Source: Cronobacter turicensis z3032 (lineage in GTDB: Bacteria; Pseudomonadota; Gammaproteobacteria; Enterobacterales; Enterobacteriaceae). From it: DNA of 64,000 nt. Of this stretch, positions 9,523 to 17,446 are shown piece after piece. The position numbers and the translations under genes are program-made. Numbering within the stretch: the stretch's first letter is position 1; each line of letters begins with the position of its first letter. The DNA lies in contig FN543093.2 of the NCBI GenBank assembly GCA_000027065.2, forward strand, positions 62,001-126,000, given 5' to 3'. The notes beneath the pieces are model-generated. The model was not told where the DNA came from and made no database searches. It saw nothing but the letters and a program-made list of their open reading frames with translations.

Positions 9523-11022
9523 ATGAGCAATTCTTCTCAACAACAAGAGCTGCAGTCGCAGCAGGCATTCAGCCAGGACGAATTCAGCGCGCTGCTCAGC
9601 AAAGAGTTTCGCCCGAAAACCGACCAGGCGCGTTCGGCCGTCGAAAACGCGGTAAAAACCCTGGCGCAGCAGGCGCTGGAAAACACCGTCACCTTCTCAA
9701 ACGACACCTACCGCACCATTCAGAACCTGATTGCCGGTATCGACGAGAAGCTGTCTCAGCAGGTTAACCAGATTATTCACCACGACGAGTTCCAGAAGCT
9801 GGAAAGCGCCTGGCGTGGCCTGAACTATCTGGTCAACAACACTGAAACCGACGAGATGCTGAAAATCCGCTTTATGAGCATCTCCAAGCAGGAACTGGGC
9901 CGCACCCTGAAACGCTTTAAGGGCGTGGGCTGGGACCAGAGCCCGATCTTCAAGAAAATCTACGAAGAAGAGTATGGCCAGTTCGGCGGCGAGCCGTTTG
10001 GCTGCCTGGTGGGCGACTACTACTTCGACCACAGCCCGCAGGATGTTGAACTGCTGAGCGAAATGGCGCGCATCGGCGCGGCGGCGCACTGCCCGTTCAT
10101 CACCGGCACCGCGCCGAGCGTGATGCAGATGGAATCCTGGCAGGAGCTGGCGAACCCGCGCGACCTGACCAAAATCTTCCAGAACACCGAGTACGCCGCC
10201 TGGCGCAGCCTGCGCGAGTCGGAAGATGCGCGTTATCTGGGCCTCGTCATGCCGCGCTTCCTGTCGCGCCTGCCGTACGGCATTCGCACTAATCCGGTGG
10301 ACAGCTTCGACTTCGAAGAAGAGACCGACGGCGCGAACCACAGCAACTACAACTGGTCCAACGCGGCCTACGCGATGGCGGCCAACATCAACCGTTCCTT
10401 TAAAGAGTACGGCTGGTGCACCTCCATTCGCGGCGTGGAATCGGGCGGCGCGGTAGAAAACCTGCCGTGTCACACCTTCCCGAGCGACGACGGCGGCGTG
10501 GACATGAAATGCCCGACCGAAATCGCCATCAGCGATCGTCGCGAAGCGGAGCTGGCGAAAAACGGCTTTATGCCGCTGATCCACCGTAAAAACTCCGACT
10601 TCGCCGCCTTTATCGGCGCGCAGTCGCTGCAAAAACCGGCGGAATACCACGATCCGGACGCCACCGCGAACGCCCGTCTGGCAGCCCGCCTGCCGTACCT
10701 GTTCGCCTGCTGCCGTTTCGCGCACTACCTCAAGTGCATCGTTCGCGACAAGATCGGTTCTTTCCGCGAGCGCGACGAAATGGAACGCTGGCTGAACGAC
10801 TGGGTGATGAACTACGTGGACGGCGACCCGGCGAACTCCTCTCAGGAAACCAAATCCCGCAAGCCGCTGGCCGCGGCCGAGGTTCAGGTTCAGGAGATCG
10901 AGGACAACCCAGGCTACTACGCCGCCAAGTTCTTCCTGCGTCCGCACTACCAGCTGGAAGGCCTGACCGTTTCTCTGCGTCTGGTCTCCAAACTGCCGTC
11001 TCTGAAGAGCAACGAGGCGTAA
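9523..11022 (+). CDS. tssC: TssC (VipB) contractile sheath large subunit
   Basis: The 499-residue product is a full-length sheath large subunit. It contains the conserved blocks E-S-A-W-R-G-L-N-Y-L-V, G-C-L-V-G-D-Y-Y-F-D-H, F-L-S-R-L-P-Y-G and a C-terminal F-F-L-R-P-H-Y-Q-L-E-G segment. TssC pairs with TssB in the tail sheath wrapped around the Hcp tube; ClpV disassembles contracted sheath. The gene starts 3 bp after tssB. A perfect 12-bp hairpin lies 8 bp beyond the stop codon, a likely 3' boundary or mRNA-stabilising element for the tssBC message. Confidence 0.97.
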   Translation: MSNSSQQQELQSQQAFSQDEFSALLSKEFRPKTDQARSAVENAVKTLAQQALENTVTFSNDTYRTIQNLIAGIDEKLSQQVNQIIHHDEFQKLESAWRGLNYLVNNTETDEMLKIRFMSISKQELGRTLKRFKGVGWDQSPIFKKIYEEEYGQFGGEPFGCLVGDYYFDHSPQDVELLSEMARIGAAAHCPFITGTAPSVMQMESWQELANPRDLTKIFQNTEYAAWRSLRESEDARYLGLVMPRFLSRLPYGIRTNPVDSFDFEEETDGANHSNYNWSNAAYAMAANINRSFKEYGWCTSIRGVESGGAVENLPCHTFPSDDGGVDMKCPTEIAISDRREAELAKNGFMPLIHRKNSDFAAFIGAQSLQKPAEYHDPDATANARLAARLPYLFACCRFAHYLKCIVRDKIGSFRERDEMERWLNDWVMNYVDGDPANSSQETKSRKPLAAAEVQVQEIEDNPGYYAAKFFLRPHYQLEGLTVSLRLVSKLPSLKSNEA

Positions 11023-11030
11023 CGCTGCCT

Positions 11031-11059
11031 CAGGCCGTAAGGGCATTCCTTACGGCCTG
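11031..11059 (+). terminator. Perfect 12-bp hairpin downstream of tssC
   Basis: CAGGCCGTAAGG (11031-11042) pairs exactly with CCTTACGGCCTG (11048-11059) across a 5-base loop. No T-run follows (the next bases are CCATACC), so a classical intrinsic terminator is not certain. It could act as a partial terminator or as a processing/stability element that separates the abundant tssBC message from the immunity genes and hcp. Confidence 0.55.
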
Positions 11060-11089
11060 CCATACCATGCAGACTCACAGGGAAACGTG

Positions 11090-11509
11090 ATGAAAATACA
11101 TCTTGCGCTGGCAAGCGCCCTGCTGGCGCTGTCGGCGGTGTCCGTCGCCAGCACCACGGTTTATGAATATCCGCGGGCAGAGGATTTGCCTGAGGACAGT
11201 ACATCGGTATTTCCGCGCGATCCGGCGTTATTAACCGCGCAGGACAGCCGTATCACCGCGGCGCGTTTTTTTAATGCCTGGAGCAACAGGCAGAACGAAC
11301 GCGAGCGTATTAAAGCCGATATGTATTTCGTGGGCGTGATGGATGCGACCGAAGGCCTGTTGTGGTGTTCTGAAAGACCATCAAAGCCTGGGACTTTGGG
11401 TGAAATAACGTACGAGTATTTCGCTAAATTACCGTCTGAGCGGCTTAAGAACGCGCAAGCCAAAACGCTTATCGTTGAAGCGTTAAAAGAAAATCATGCC
11501 TGTAAGTAA
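11090..11509 (+). CDS. Rap1a/Tai-family T6SS immunity protein (secreted)
   Basis: The 139-residue product starts at the ATG at 11090, with AGGGA at 11079-11083 six bases ahead; an in-frame GTG three bases upstream is less likely. A signal peptide (M-K-I-H-L-A-L-A-S-A-L-L-A-L-S, cleavage near A-S-T) sends it to the periplasm. The rest follows the Rap1a/Tai pattern: Y-F-V-G-V-M-D-A-T-E-G-L-L-W-C, then L-G-E-I-T-Y-E-Y-F, L-P-S-E-R, I-V-E-A-L-K and a final C. Family members bind and neutralise periplasmic peptidoglycan amidases. No amidase gene is adjacent, so the toxin it matches is unknown. Confidence 0.72.
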   Translation: MKIHLALASALLALSAVSVASTTVYEYPRAEDLPEDSTSVFPRDPALLTAQDSRITAARFFNAWSNRQNERERIKADMYFVGVMDATEGLLWCSERPSKPGTLGEITYEYFAKLPSERLKNAQAKTLIVEALKENHACK

Positions 11510-11515
11510 ACGCTC

Positions 11516-11944
11516 ATGAAAAACTGCTTTTTACTGCTGCTGTTTATCTGCACAACCGGGTCAGCGAACGCTATTCAGGATCCTGTCGCGTTTATTAAAG
11601 ATAAGCCGTACACGCAGGTGGTGAAAGATATGGTGCTGGCGCGCTGTATCGCGCAGGTTTCTGAACCCGGTTCTGCATTCTCGCGGGATGCGGCGCATAC
11701 CGCGAATGCATTACGTGTATGGATACCTTTTGACATAGAAAACGGCGACAAAAAAATTAACGCCCTGATCAAGCAGTTTAAAGACACCGTTAATCCTTCG
11801 CACAGTGAATATGACCAGAAGAGCACAGGGCTTACGTTGAATTGTTTGCGCTTATATCACAGCCCTGAACTGGATAAAGCGGCGAGAGACGTGTTGTTTG
11901 AAAACCCTGACCACACCTGGAATCAGGATAATCCTGATAAATAA
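11516..11944 (+). CDS. Tai4-like T6SS amidase immunity protein (secreted)
   Basis: The product has 142 residues and starts 6 bp after the preceding Rap1a/Tai gene, so the two are probably co-transcribed. An N-terminal signal peptide (K-N-C-F-L-L-L-L-F-I-C, cleavage after S-A-N-A) predicts a periplasmic protein. The mature part has the Tai4-like layout: an early A-R-C-I-A-Q helix, a middle A-A-H-T-A-N-A-L segment, and a late L-N-C-L-R-L-Y-H-S-P-E-L-D motif. Tai4 proteins neutralise Tae4 D,L-endopeptidase effectors. It shares this two-cysteine plan with the genes at 12680 and 13071. No cognate effector is seen in the window. Confidence 0.62.
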   Translation: MKNCFLLLLFICTTGSANAIQDPVAFIKDKPYTQVVKDMVLARCIAQVSEPGSAFSRDAAHTANALRVWIPFDIENGDKKINALIKQFKDTVNPSHSEYDQKSTGLTLNCLRLYHSPELDKAARDVLFENPDHTWNQDNPDK

Positions 11945-12105
11945 TCGCAACGTCATTTTTTAATGATTGCATGAATTAATGAATTCAATCTCTCCTGGCG
12001 AGAGAGTGAGTATTCCTGAACACACAATCCTGTTCGGGAAAGAGGCAGAGGTAAAATATGGATGGTTTTATTCAGCCCCATGCTTTCCTGTTTGCCATAT
12101 TAAGC

Positions 12106-12119
12106 GCTTTTTCGAAAGC
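12106..12119 (+). promoter_or_regulatory. hcp: Small UUCG-loop hairpin in the hcp leader
   Basis: GCTTT (12106-12110) and AAAGC (12115-12119) pair around a TTCG loop, 30 bases before the hcp start. In RNA this would be a stable UUCG tetraloop. The 205-bp region between the upstream immunity gene and hcp also holds a weaker inverted repeat (12015-12022 with 12031-12038, one G-U pair) and a -10-like TAAAAT at 12052-12057 with no convincing -35 partner. Hcp is made in large amounts, so a separate promoter and a stable leader here would make sense, but this is inferred. Confidence 0.35.
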
Positions 12120-12149
12120 AATAATCGTCATTAACGAAGAGTAAATATT

Positions 12150-12632
12150 ATGGCTATTGATATGTTCCTGAAAGTAGACGGTGTAACCGGCGAATCTAAA
12201 GATTCTAACCACACCGGCTGGACCGACATCACCTCTTTTTCCTGGGGCGCATCCCAGCCGGGTAATATGAGCGTGGGCGGCGGCGGCGGTGCCGGTAAAG
12301 TGAATTTCAACGATCTGCACGTTAACGCGCTGATCGACAAATCCACCACCGCTATCCTGAAGCACTGCTCCAGCGGTAAGCACCTGACCAAAGTTGAGCT
12401 GTCTGTCTGCAAAGCAGGCGGCCAGCAGGTGGAATACACCCGTATCACTCTGGAAGATGTGCTGGTGACTTCCGTTCAGTACACCGGTGCTGACAACGGC
12501 GACACCGTTGGCGTTACTTATGCATTCCAGGCTGCGAAAGTGAAACAGCAGTACTGGGAGCAGACTGCGACCGGCGGTAAAGGCGCAGAAACCAGCGCTG
12601 GCTGGAACATCAAAGAAAACAAAGAAGCGTAA
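12150..12632 (+). CDS. hcp: Hcp (TssD) inner tube protein
   Basis: Hcp forms stacked hexameric rings that make the inner tube and can carry small effectors. The 160-residue product has the classic start M-A-I-D-M-F-L-K-V-D-G-V-T-G-E-S-K-D and the G-W-x-D-I-T-S-F-S-W-G-A motif. It also has Y-T-R-I-T-L-E-D-V-L-V-T-S-V and a C-terminal Y-A-F-Q-A-A-K-V region. The length is normal and there is no C-terminal toxin extension. It is unusually placed: secreted Tai-type immunity genes lie on both sides. A terminator-like hairpin follows 5 bp after the stop codon. Confidence 0.97.
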   Translation: MAIDMFLKVDGVTGESKDSNHTGWTDITSFSWGASQPGNMSVGGGGGAGKVNFNDLHVNALIDKSTTAILKHCSSGKHLTKVELSVCKAGGQQVEYTRITLEDVLVTSVQYTGADNGDTVGVTYAFQAAKVKQQYWEQTATGGKGAETSAGWNIKENKEA

Positions 12633-12636
12633 TCAT

Positions 12637-12658
12637 AGTGAGCCCGCAAGGGCTCACT
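12637..12658 (+). terminator. Intrinsic terminator-like hairpin after hcp
   Basis: AGTGAGCCC (12637-12645) pairs perfectly with GGGCTCACT (12650-12658) around a GCAA tetraloop, followed by TTACCTTTTC. The 9-bp stem, GNRA-type loop and partial T-run directly after the hcp stop codon make a good terminator or 3' stabiliser for the hcp message. Confidence 0.75.
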
Positions 12659-12679
12659 TTACCTTTTCAGGGATCAGGG

Positions 12680-13048
12680 ATGGTGAAGCAGTTCTGTGTG
12701 GCATTTATTTTTACAGGGTTGTTCGCGTCGCAGGCGTTAGCCCGCACCACAACTTACAGCCCGGAAGAGTATCTAAGAAATTACGCCCTAAGCACCTGTA
12801 TTGCGCAGGGCTATCAGTCTGAAGAAGTGAAAAACGACGCGGCGGCCGCAGCGAGAGGCTATCTGGAGTTCGGGGATTATTCGCTTGAGGCGCATACGGC
12901 GGTCATTGCGCCTGGTAAAACCTTTCTTGAGAAAACGTATGGCAGCCAGTCGGGCGAGCCGATGACGCTCGCGAAATGCATTGATTTCATGCACAGCCGC
13001 GAACTGGACGCGCTCATACGCCGTTATAAAAATCAGCCGGACCAGTAA
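12680..13048 (+). CDS. Tai4 T6SS amidase immunity protein (secreted)
   Basis: The product is 122 residues from the ATG at 12680, which gives a proper signal peptide (V-K-Q-F-C-V-A-F-I-F-T-G-L-F-A-S, cleavage after A-L-A). An upstream in-frame GTG at 12638 lies inside the hcp terminator and is rejected. The mature protein is a clear Tai4: N-Y-A-L-S-T-C-I-A-Q-G-Y, A-A-A-A-A-R-G-Y-L-E-F-G-D-Y, and K-C-I-D-F-M-H-S-R-E-L-D-A-L-I. Tai4 dimers block Tae4 amidases in the periplasm. No tae4 gene is present next to it, so it may be an orphan or protect against a Tae4 encoded elsewhere or delivered by sister strains. Confidence 0.85.
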   Translation: MVKQFCVAFIFTGLFASQALARTTTYSPEEYLRNYALSTCIAQGYQSEEVKNDAAAAARGYLEFGDYSLEAHTAVIAPGKTFLEKTYGSQSGEPMTLAKCIDFMHSRELDALIRRYKNQPDQ

Positions 13049-13070
13049 GCAGGCTGCGAGAAAATTCATC

Positions 13071-13469
13071 ATGTTAAAAACACGTATCGCCGCTTTCACA
13101 GTTTTCGCGTTCTCTTTCCACGCCGCGCTGGCGCAACCGCTGGCATCCGTCAGCGAATTCACGCAGCCGCAGATTTTTACCGAGTGGGTACAGAACCGCT
13201 GCATGGGCTACATCGCCGACAGCGCCGCGCTGAAGGAGGACGCCAACGCCAGCGCCGCTGCCTGGCTGGAGGCGAGCGAGTTACCGGTTGAGGCGTTCAA
13301 TGAAGCGGATACGCTTATCACCCAGGCGCTGAAAACGCCCGCGGGCGGCACAGCGAAAAGCGATTACCGGGTGCTGAAATGTTCGTTGATTGCGCATAGC
13401 CCGGAGATTGCCGCGCTGTATCAACAATTCGCCGGGCGAAAGACGTCGCGAGGCGTAGAAAATTTTTAA
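13071..13469 (+). CDS. Tai4-like T6SS immunity protein (secreted)
   Basis: The product is 132 residues from the ATG at 13071; the longer open frame that starts at 12981 overlaps the preceding gene and lacks a signal. The signal peptide reads L-K-T-R-I-A-A-F-T-V-F-A-F-S-F with cleavage after A-L-A. The mature part follows the Tai4 plan: W-V-Q-N-R-C-M-G-Y-I, A-S-A-A-A-W-L-E, and L-K-C-S-L-I-A-H-S-P-E-I-A-A-L. It is diverged from the gene at 12680 and lies 22 bp after it, so the pair looks like an old duplication. No adjacent toxin is seen. The ribosome-binding site is weak. Confidence 0.65.
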   Translation: MLKTRIAAFTVFAFSFHAALAQPLASVSEFTQPQIFTEWVQNRCMGYIADSAALKEDANASAAAWLEASELPVEAFNEADTLITQALKTPAGGTAKSDYRVLKCSLIAHSPEIAALYQQFAGRKTSRGVENF

Positions 13470-13630
13470 ATCAGCCAGGCGCGACAGCAACTATGTTTAT
13501 GCGCAGCGATGATGTTAATAGCGCTTACATACATCTTATCAATAGAATAACCTCGTCCGGTTGTGAGGCGCGAGGCACCACGACAGGCAGTCACGGGCAG
13601 CGCGCAGGCGCGGCTCTGTTCCTTAGCACA

Positions 13631-13666
13631 CAAACGTCGGACGTCTGATAAGACCCACGACGTTTG
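13631..13666 (+). promoter_or_regulatory. Inverted repeat upstream of tagH
   Basis: CAAACGTCG (13631-13639) is matched exactly by CGACGTTTG (13658-13666), with an 18-base spacer, about 30 bases before the tagH start and inside a 227-bp gap between operon segments. It could be an operator for a dimeric regulator or an RNA hairpin. The gap is the largest in the core region on this side of hcp, so a promoter for tagH and the genes after it is likely to lie here; no convincing -10/-35 pair was identified. Confidence 0.35.
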
Positions 13667-13696
13667 AGCGCTAATAACCCCAGGCAGGAATACGCT

Positions 13697-15619
13697 ATGC
13701 GATTCACGATTACTACCAACAAGCCCGGCCACCAGCCTCCTCAGAGCAGCTGTGACTTCTACCCGCCGGGCGGCACGATTGGCCGTGGTACGGATAACAA
13801 TCTGGTACTGCCGGATAACGAAAGAACGATTTCCCGCCTGCAGGCGATTGTCCATATCTCCGCCGACGGCGAGTGCCGCATTACCAACCGCGGCAACGTC
13901 ACCCGCGTCGTGCTGAACGATATTCCGCTGGAGCGCGGTCGTCAGGTTGAGCTGCAGGACGGCGACGTGCTGGGCATTGACGACTACCGCATTCAGGTCA
14001 GCGATCTGGCGCTGAGCGCGCAGCCGGTCATCGCGATGGCCGCGCCGAAACCGCACGTCGCGCCGCAGCAGCCTCAGGCGCCGCAGCCTGCGCAACCGCA
14101 ATCGCAGGCACCGCAGAAAGCCGACGCGCAGGACAACGCGCCGACGGCGGTGCCGACCGAAATCTGGGACAGCCTGATGCAGGAGTTTTCTATCTCCGAC
14201 AGCATCAGCCAGGGGCAGACCCAGAGCGCCCGCCCGAAAACGCCGGAAGCGCAGCCGTTTAACCCGTTCAACGCCCCGAAAGAGGTGGATCGCAACCCGG
14301 AAGATCCGCTGGCGCACTTCCAGAGCGTCGGCAACGAGCCGCTGTTCGGCAATGAAAGGGTCAACCCGGACAGTCTGTTTAAAGATGACACGCCGTTCGA
14401 TAAAGACAGCATTTTCAACGATGTGACGCCGACCACGCTGGTGCCGCCGTCTGACAACCGTCAGGCCGCGAAGCCGCAGGCGCCGCAAAAAGAGAACGAA
14501 GAAGAGCTCGATCCGCTGGCGCTGTTTGGCGGCGTGGGCTCCACGCCGGTACAGAGCCGCAGCGACGATCCGCTCGGCCTGATGATGGGCGGCGCTGTGC
14601 CGCTGACGCCGCCGGATGAACTTAACGCCGGCGCCGCGCCATTGACGCCGCCGCCGTCCGCGCAACCGGACGCTGAACCGGTTAAACCGCAGGCTTCACA
14701 AGAAAAACCGCAGCCGGAGATGACGACCTCGCCGCTCGCACCGAACGCCGACGATTCGCTGGACCTGGCCTCGCTCGCCGGTTCGCCGTTATTCCCGGAA
14801 GAAGTGCCGGAAGATCCGGTCACGCGCGTGGAAGTGCAGCCGACGCCGCCGGAAGTGCAGGATTACGCCGGTATTACGCTGCCGACGCCGCAGACGGTGG
14901 TGCGCAGCGCCGCGCAGACGCCAAAAGGCCGCCTGCGTATCGACCCGGTGCAGTCGCCGACCAGCCAGGGCGGCGTGTCGACGGCGTCTAACGGCGATGT
15001 GCTGAACGGCGAGTTGCTGGAGGCGCTGCTGGAAGGCATGGGGCTTGGCGAGCTGCAACCGACGCCGCAGTTCGACCGCGACAATATGCGCCAGCTTGGC
15101 CAGATGCTCAGCATGTTTTCGCAGGGCACCGTGGCGCTGCTCTCCTCGCGCTCGATCCTCAAGCGCGGCGTAAAAGCCGACATGACAATGGTGCTGGATG
15201 ACGCGAACAACCCGTTCAAACTGCTGCCATCGGGTAAAACCGTGCTGATGCAGATGTTCGGCACCCGTATGCCGGGCTTTATGCCGCCGAAAAAATCGGT
15301 GCGCGACGCGCTTATCGATCTCCAGGCCCACCAGCTTGGGATGATCGCCGGTATCCGCGCCATCATCGCCGCCATGCTGCAATCCTTTAACCCGGAGCAG
15401 CTGGAAGAAGAGGCGAAGCGCGATGGCGCTATCTCTCGTCTGGCGCTGCCGGCGAGCCGCAAAGCCGCGCTGTGGGATTACTTTGTGCGTCATTACAGCG
15501 ATACCGCCGGTGAAATCGAGGACGATTTCCATACCCTGTTCGGCGAAGCCTTCCTGCACGCTTATGACATGGAAGTGAATCAGTACAAAGACTCACAAAG
15601 CGGATCGGAAGAAGAATGA
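13697..15619 (+). CDS. tagH: TagH/Fha FHA-domain T6SS protein
   Basis: FHA proteins bind phosphothreonine and relay PpkA kinase signals to T6SS assembly. I chose the ATG at 13697 (640 residues): AGGAA at 13686-13690 is correctly placed, and the N-terminus then begins directly in the FHA fold. The FHA domain covers about residues 10-100, with G-R-G at 29-31, N-N-L-V-L-P-D and I-S-R-L-Q. A long Pro/Gln/Ala-rich linker (about 115-420) contains repeated acidic D-P-L-A-x-F/L and D-S-L/I-F motifs. The conserved C-terminal domain of T6SS FHA proteins follows. Its stop overlaps the phosphatase start (ATGA). Confidence 0.92.
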   Translation: MRFTITTNKPGHQPPQSSCDFYPPGGTIGRGTDNNLVLPDNERTISRLQAIVHISADGECRITNRGNVTRVVLNDIPLERGRQVELQDGDVLGIDDYRIQVSDLALSAQPVIAMAAPKPHVAPQQPQAPQPAQPQSQAPQKADAQDNAPTAVPTEIWDSLMQEFSISDSISQGQTQSARPKTPEAQPFNPFNAPKEVDRNPEDPLAHFQSVGNEPLFGNERVNPDSLFKDDTPFDKDSIFNDVTPTTLVPPSDNRQAAKPQAPQKENEEELDPLALFGGVGSTPVQSRSDDPLGLMMGGAVPLTPPDELNAGAAPLTPPPSAQPDAEPVKPQASQEKPQPEMTTSPLAPNADDSLDLASLAGSPLFPEEVPEDPVTRVEVQPTPPEVQDYAGITLPTPQTVVRSAAQTPKGRLRIDPVQSPTSQGGVSTASNGDVLNGELLEALLEGMGLGELQPTPQFDRDNMRQLGQMLSMFSQGTVALLSSRSILKRGVKADMTMVLDDANNPFKLLPSGKTVLMQMFGTRMPGFMPPKKSVRDALIDLQAHQLGMIAGIRAIIAAMLQSFNPEQLEEEAKRDGAISRLALPASRKAALWDYFVRHYSDTAGEIEDDFHTLFGEAFLHAYDMEVNQYKDSQSGSEEE

Positions 15620-16410
15620 ATATCAGCACGGCCTCACTCTCCAGACAGGGCGAGCGCGCCAGCAACCAGGATCAGACCGGAGAGACCATCGGCGAACGCT
15701 CCGCCTGCTTCGTGGTGTGCGACGGGATCGCCGGCCTGCCGGGTGGCGACGTCGCCGCAGCGCTTGCGCGCAATGCCATTCTCTCGCGTTTTGACGGGGA
15801 GCAGCATCTCAACGCGCAATACATCCGCGAGTATGTGAATCAGGCGAACCACGCTATCCGCGCCGAGCAAAAGGCGGTGCAGGATTATCACCGCATGGGC
15901 ACGACGCTGGTGAGCCTGTTTATCGACCGCGACTATCACCTGGCGTACTGGGCGCACGCGGGCGACAGCCGCCTGTATCTGTTTCGCCGCGGCTGGCTCT
16001 ATCACGTCACGACCGATCACAGCCTGGTGCAGCAGATGAAAGACGCCGGGCACCAGACTGACGGTGTGAACAGCAACCTGCTCTATTTCGCGCTCGGCAT
16101 GGGCGATGAAGGGCGCGAGGCAAGCTACAGTGATGTAGTGCCGATTGAAGACGGCGACGCGTTTTTGCTCTGCACCGACGGTTTCTGGCACGGCGTGAGC
16201 GAAGAACAGATGAAAAAATCCCTTCATATGGTGAATACCCCAGATGAATGGCTCACTCTGATGAATCAAATACTGTTGAAAAATGGTGAGCAGGGGCATG
16301 ATAAGCAGGATAATTACAGCGCCGTAGCGGTCTGGGTAGGATCGCCCCAGGATACGACGCTGCTGCACACGCTCTCTGACGCAGCGCAGTTTTTCCCTCT
16401 TCGAGATTAA
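15616..16410 (+). CDS. pppA: PppA-type PP2C protein phosphatase of the T6SS
   Basis: This is the Ser/Thr phosphatase expected to oppose the PpkA-type kinase at 24622 and reset FHA phosphorylation. The 264-residue product is a single PP2C domain with conserved metal-binding motifs: C-D-G-I-A-G at 35-40, G-D-S-R at 116-119 and C-T-D-G at 186-189, followed by a late D-N-Y-S-A motif. No membrane segment is seen, so it is cytoplasmic. It overlaps tagH by 4 bp (ATGA), a sign of translational coupling with its likely substrate partner. Confidence 0.93.
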   Translation: MNISTASLSRQGERASNQDQTGETIGERSACFVVCDGIAGLPGGDVAAALARNAILSRFDGEQHLNAQYIREYVNQANHAIRAEQKAVQDYHRMGTTLVSLFIDRDYHLAYWAHAGDSRLYLFRRGWLYHVTTDHSLVQQMKDAGHQTDGVNSNLLYFALGMGDEGREASYSDVVPIEDGDAFLLCTDGFWHGVSEEQMKKSLHMVNTPDEWLTLMNQILLKNGEQGHDKQDNYSAVAVWVGSPQDTTLLHTLSDAAQFFPLRD

Positions 16411-16428
16411 AGGCTAACAAGGACTTTT

Positions 16429-17421
16429 ATGAAACTTTGGCTTCCGGGTCTGGCTCTGCTTGCGGCGTCATCCAGCGTCTGGGCAGATAATTACCGTATC
16501 GTTCAGTCAAATACCCTGAAACTGGATGTCTGGGTAGACAACATTAAAGACAACACGCCGCAAAGCTGGTGCGGCCCTGAGCTGCCGCTGCGCATCGTGA
16601 CCAGCGGCGATAAGACGCCGAAAGTGCTGGATAACTTTATGCCGCGTCTCGGCTCGCTGCTGGAAAGCCAGTGCGGCAAGCTGAAAACCGTACGCTGGCA
16701 GCTGAACGACACCCAGGGCAAAGCGCTGGCGCATGGTACGGCCACGAAAAGCGGCGAGTGGAATCCGGTGGTGACGCCGCAAACCGAGCCTGAGCAGACC
16801 ACGGCCGCCGCGACGCCGACCACCGCCGATACTCTGCCGCAGGGCCGCCCGGAAGATCTCTCTCCGCCAGCGGACCGCACGCCGTGGCTCGAATTTAACC
16901 TTCAGGACGGCTGCCACCTGCGCACCTTCTGGAAAGGCGGCGCGGACGCCAAAGCCCTGTTTATTCCGGCGAAAGACGACGGCATCTGCGAAAAAGGCGG
17001 CTGGCTGAATGGCCGCAGCGAAGTCACTCAGATGGGCGAAGCGGGCGAGAAAAAAGTCGCGGTGACCTTCGTACACGGTTTCCCGATTGTCGGCATTAAT
17101 GCGGGCGTCGACGCCGATAACCTGCTTATCACCAGCGTTAATAACGAGCGCATGGTCGTCAGCGATGGCCGCTCCGCCCAGAGCTGGATGATCCTGCCGT
17201 ATAACAGCGAGCAGAACGTCTGGCAGGCGCAGGGCACGGTGGCGATTGAAATTTCCCGCGAGCAGGCCAGCGACGAAGCGCGTCTGCGCACGCGCTTAGA
17301 AGAAGTCCGCAAAGTCTGGTCCAGCTATGTCGCGCCGGGCACGACGCTCAATATTCTGTTGGTCGAAGCGCTGCATCCGCAGCTGCGCGACCCTGCGGCG
17401 GGCGCTTACCGCGCGCTGTAA
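16429..17421 (+). CDS. Exported T6SS-locus protein of unknown function
   Basis: I do not recognise this 330-residue protein. It begins with a clear signal peptide (L-W-L-P-G-L-A-L-L-A-A-S-S-S-V-W-A, cleavage before D-N-Y-R-I), so it is periplasmic or envelope-associated. Residues about 25-105 form a domain with two cysteines (W-C-G-P-E-L and S-Q-C-G-K-L). A Pro/Thr/Ala-rich linker at about 110-145 leads to a second domain with C-H-L-R-T-F-W and C-E-K-G-G-W-L. The four cysteines could form two disulfides. It sits 18 bp after pppA and 25 bp before the sciE-like gene, inside the core operon, so it is probably an accessory T6SS part. No RLxCYD motif of VasI/TagO was found. Confidence 0.6.
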   Translation: MKLWLPGLALLAASSSVWADNYRIVQSNTLKLDVWVDNIKDNTPQSWCGPELPLRIVTSGDKTPKVLDNFMPRLGSLLESQCGKLKTVRWQLNDTQGKALAHGTATKSGEWNPVVTPQTEPEQTTAAATPTTADTLPQGRPEDLSPPADRTPWLEFNLQDGCHLRTFWKGGADAKALFIPAKDDGICEKGGWLNGRSEVTQMGEAGEKKVAVTFVHGFPIVGINAGVDADNLLITSVNNERMVVSDGRSAQSWMILPYNSEQNVWQAQGTVAIEISREQASDEARLRTRLEEVRKVWSSYVAPGTTLNILLVEALHPQLRDPAAGAYRAL

Positions 17422-17446
17422 TGACCGTTAACCGCCAGGAGCCGTT

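Noticed and set aside
12638..12679. Earlier GTG start for the Tai4 gene
   Set aside because: It falls in the hcp terminator hairpin and would bury the signal peptide; the ATG at 12680 fits a signal peptide and a ribosome-binding site.
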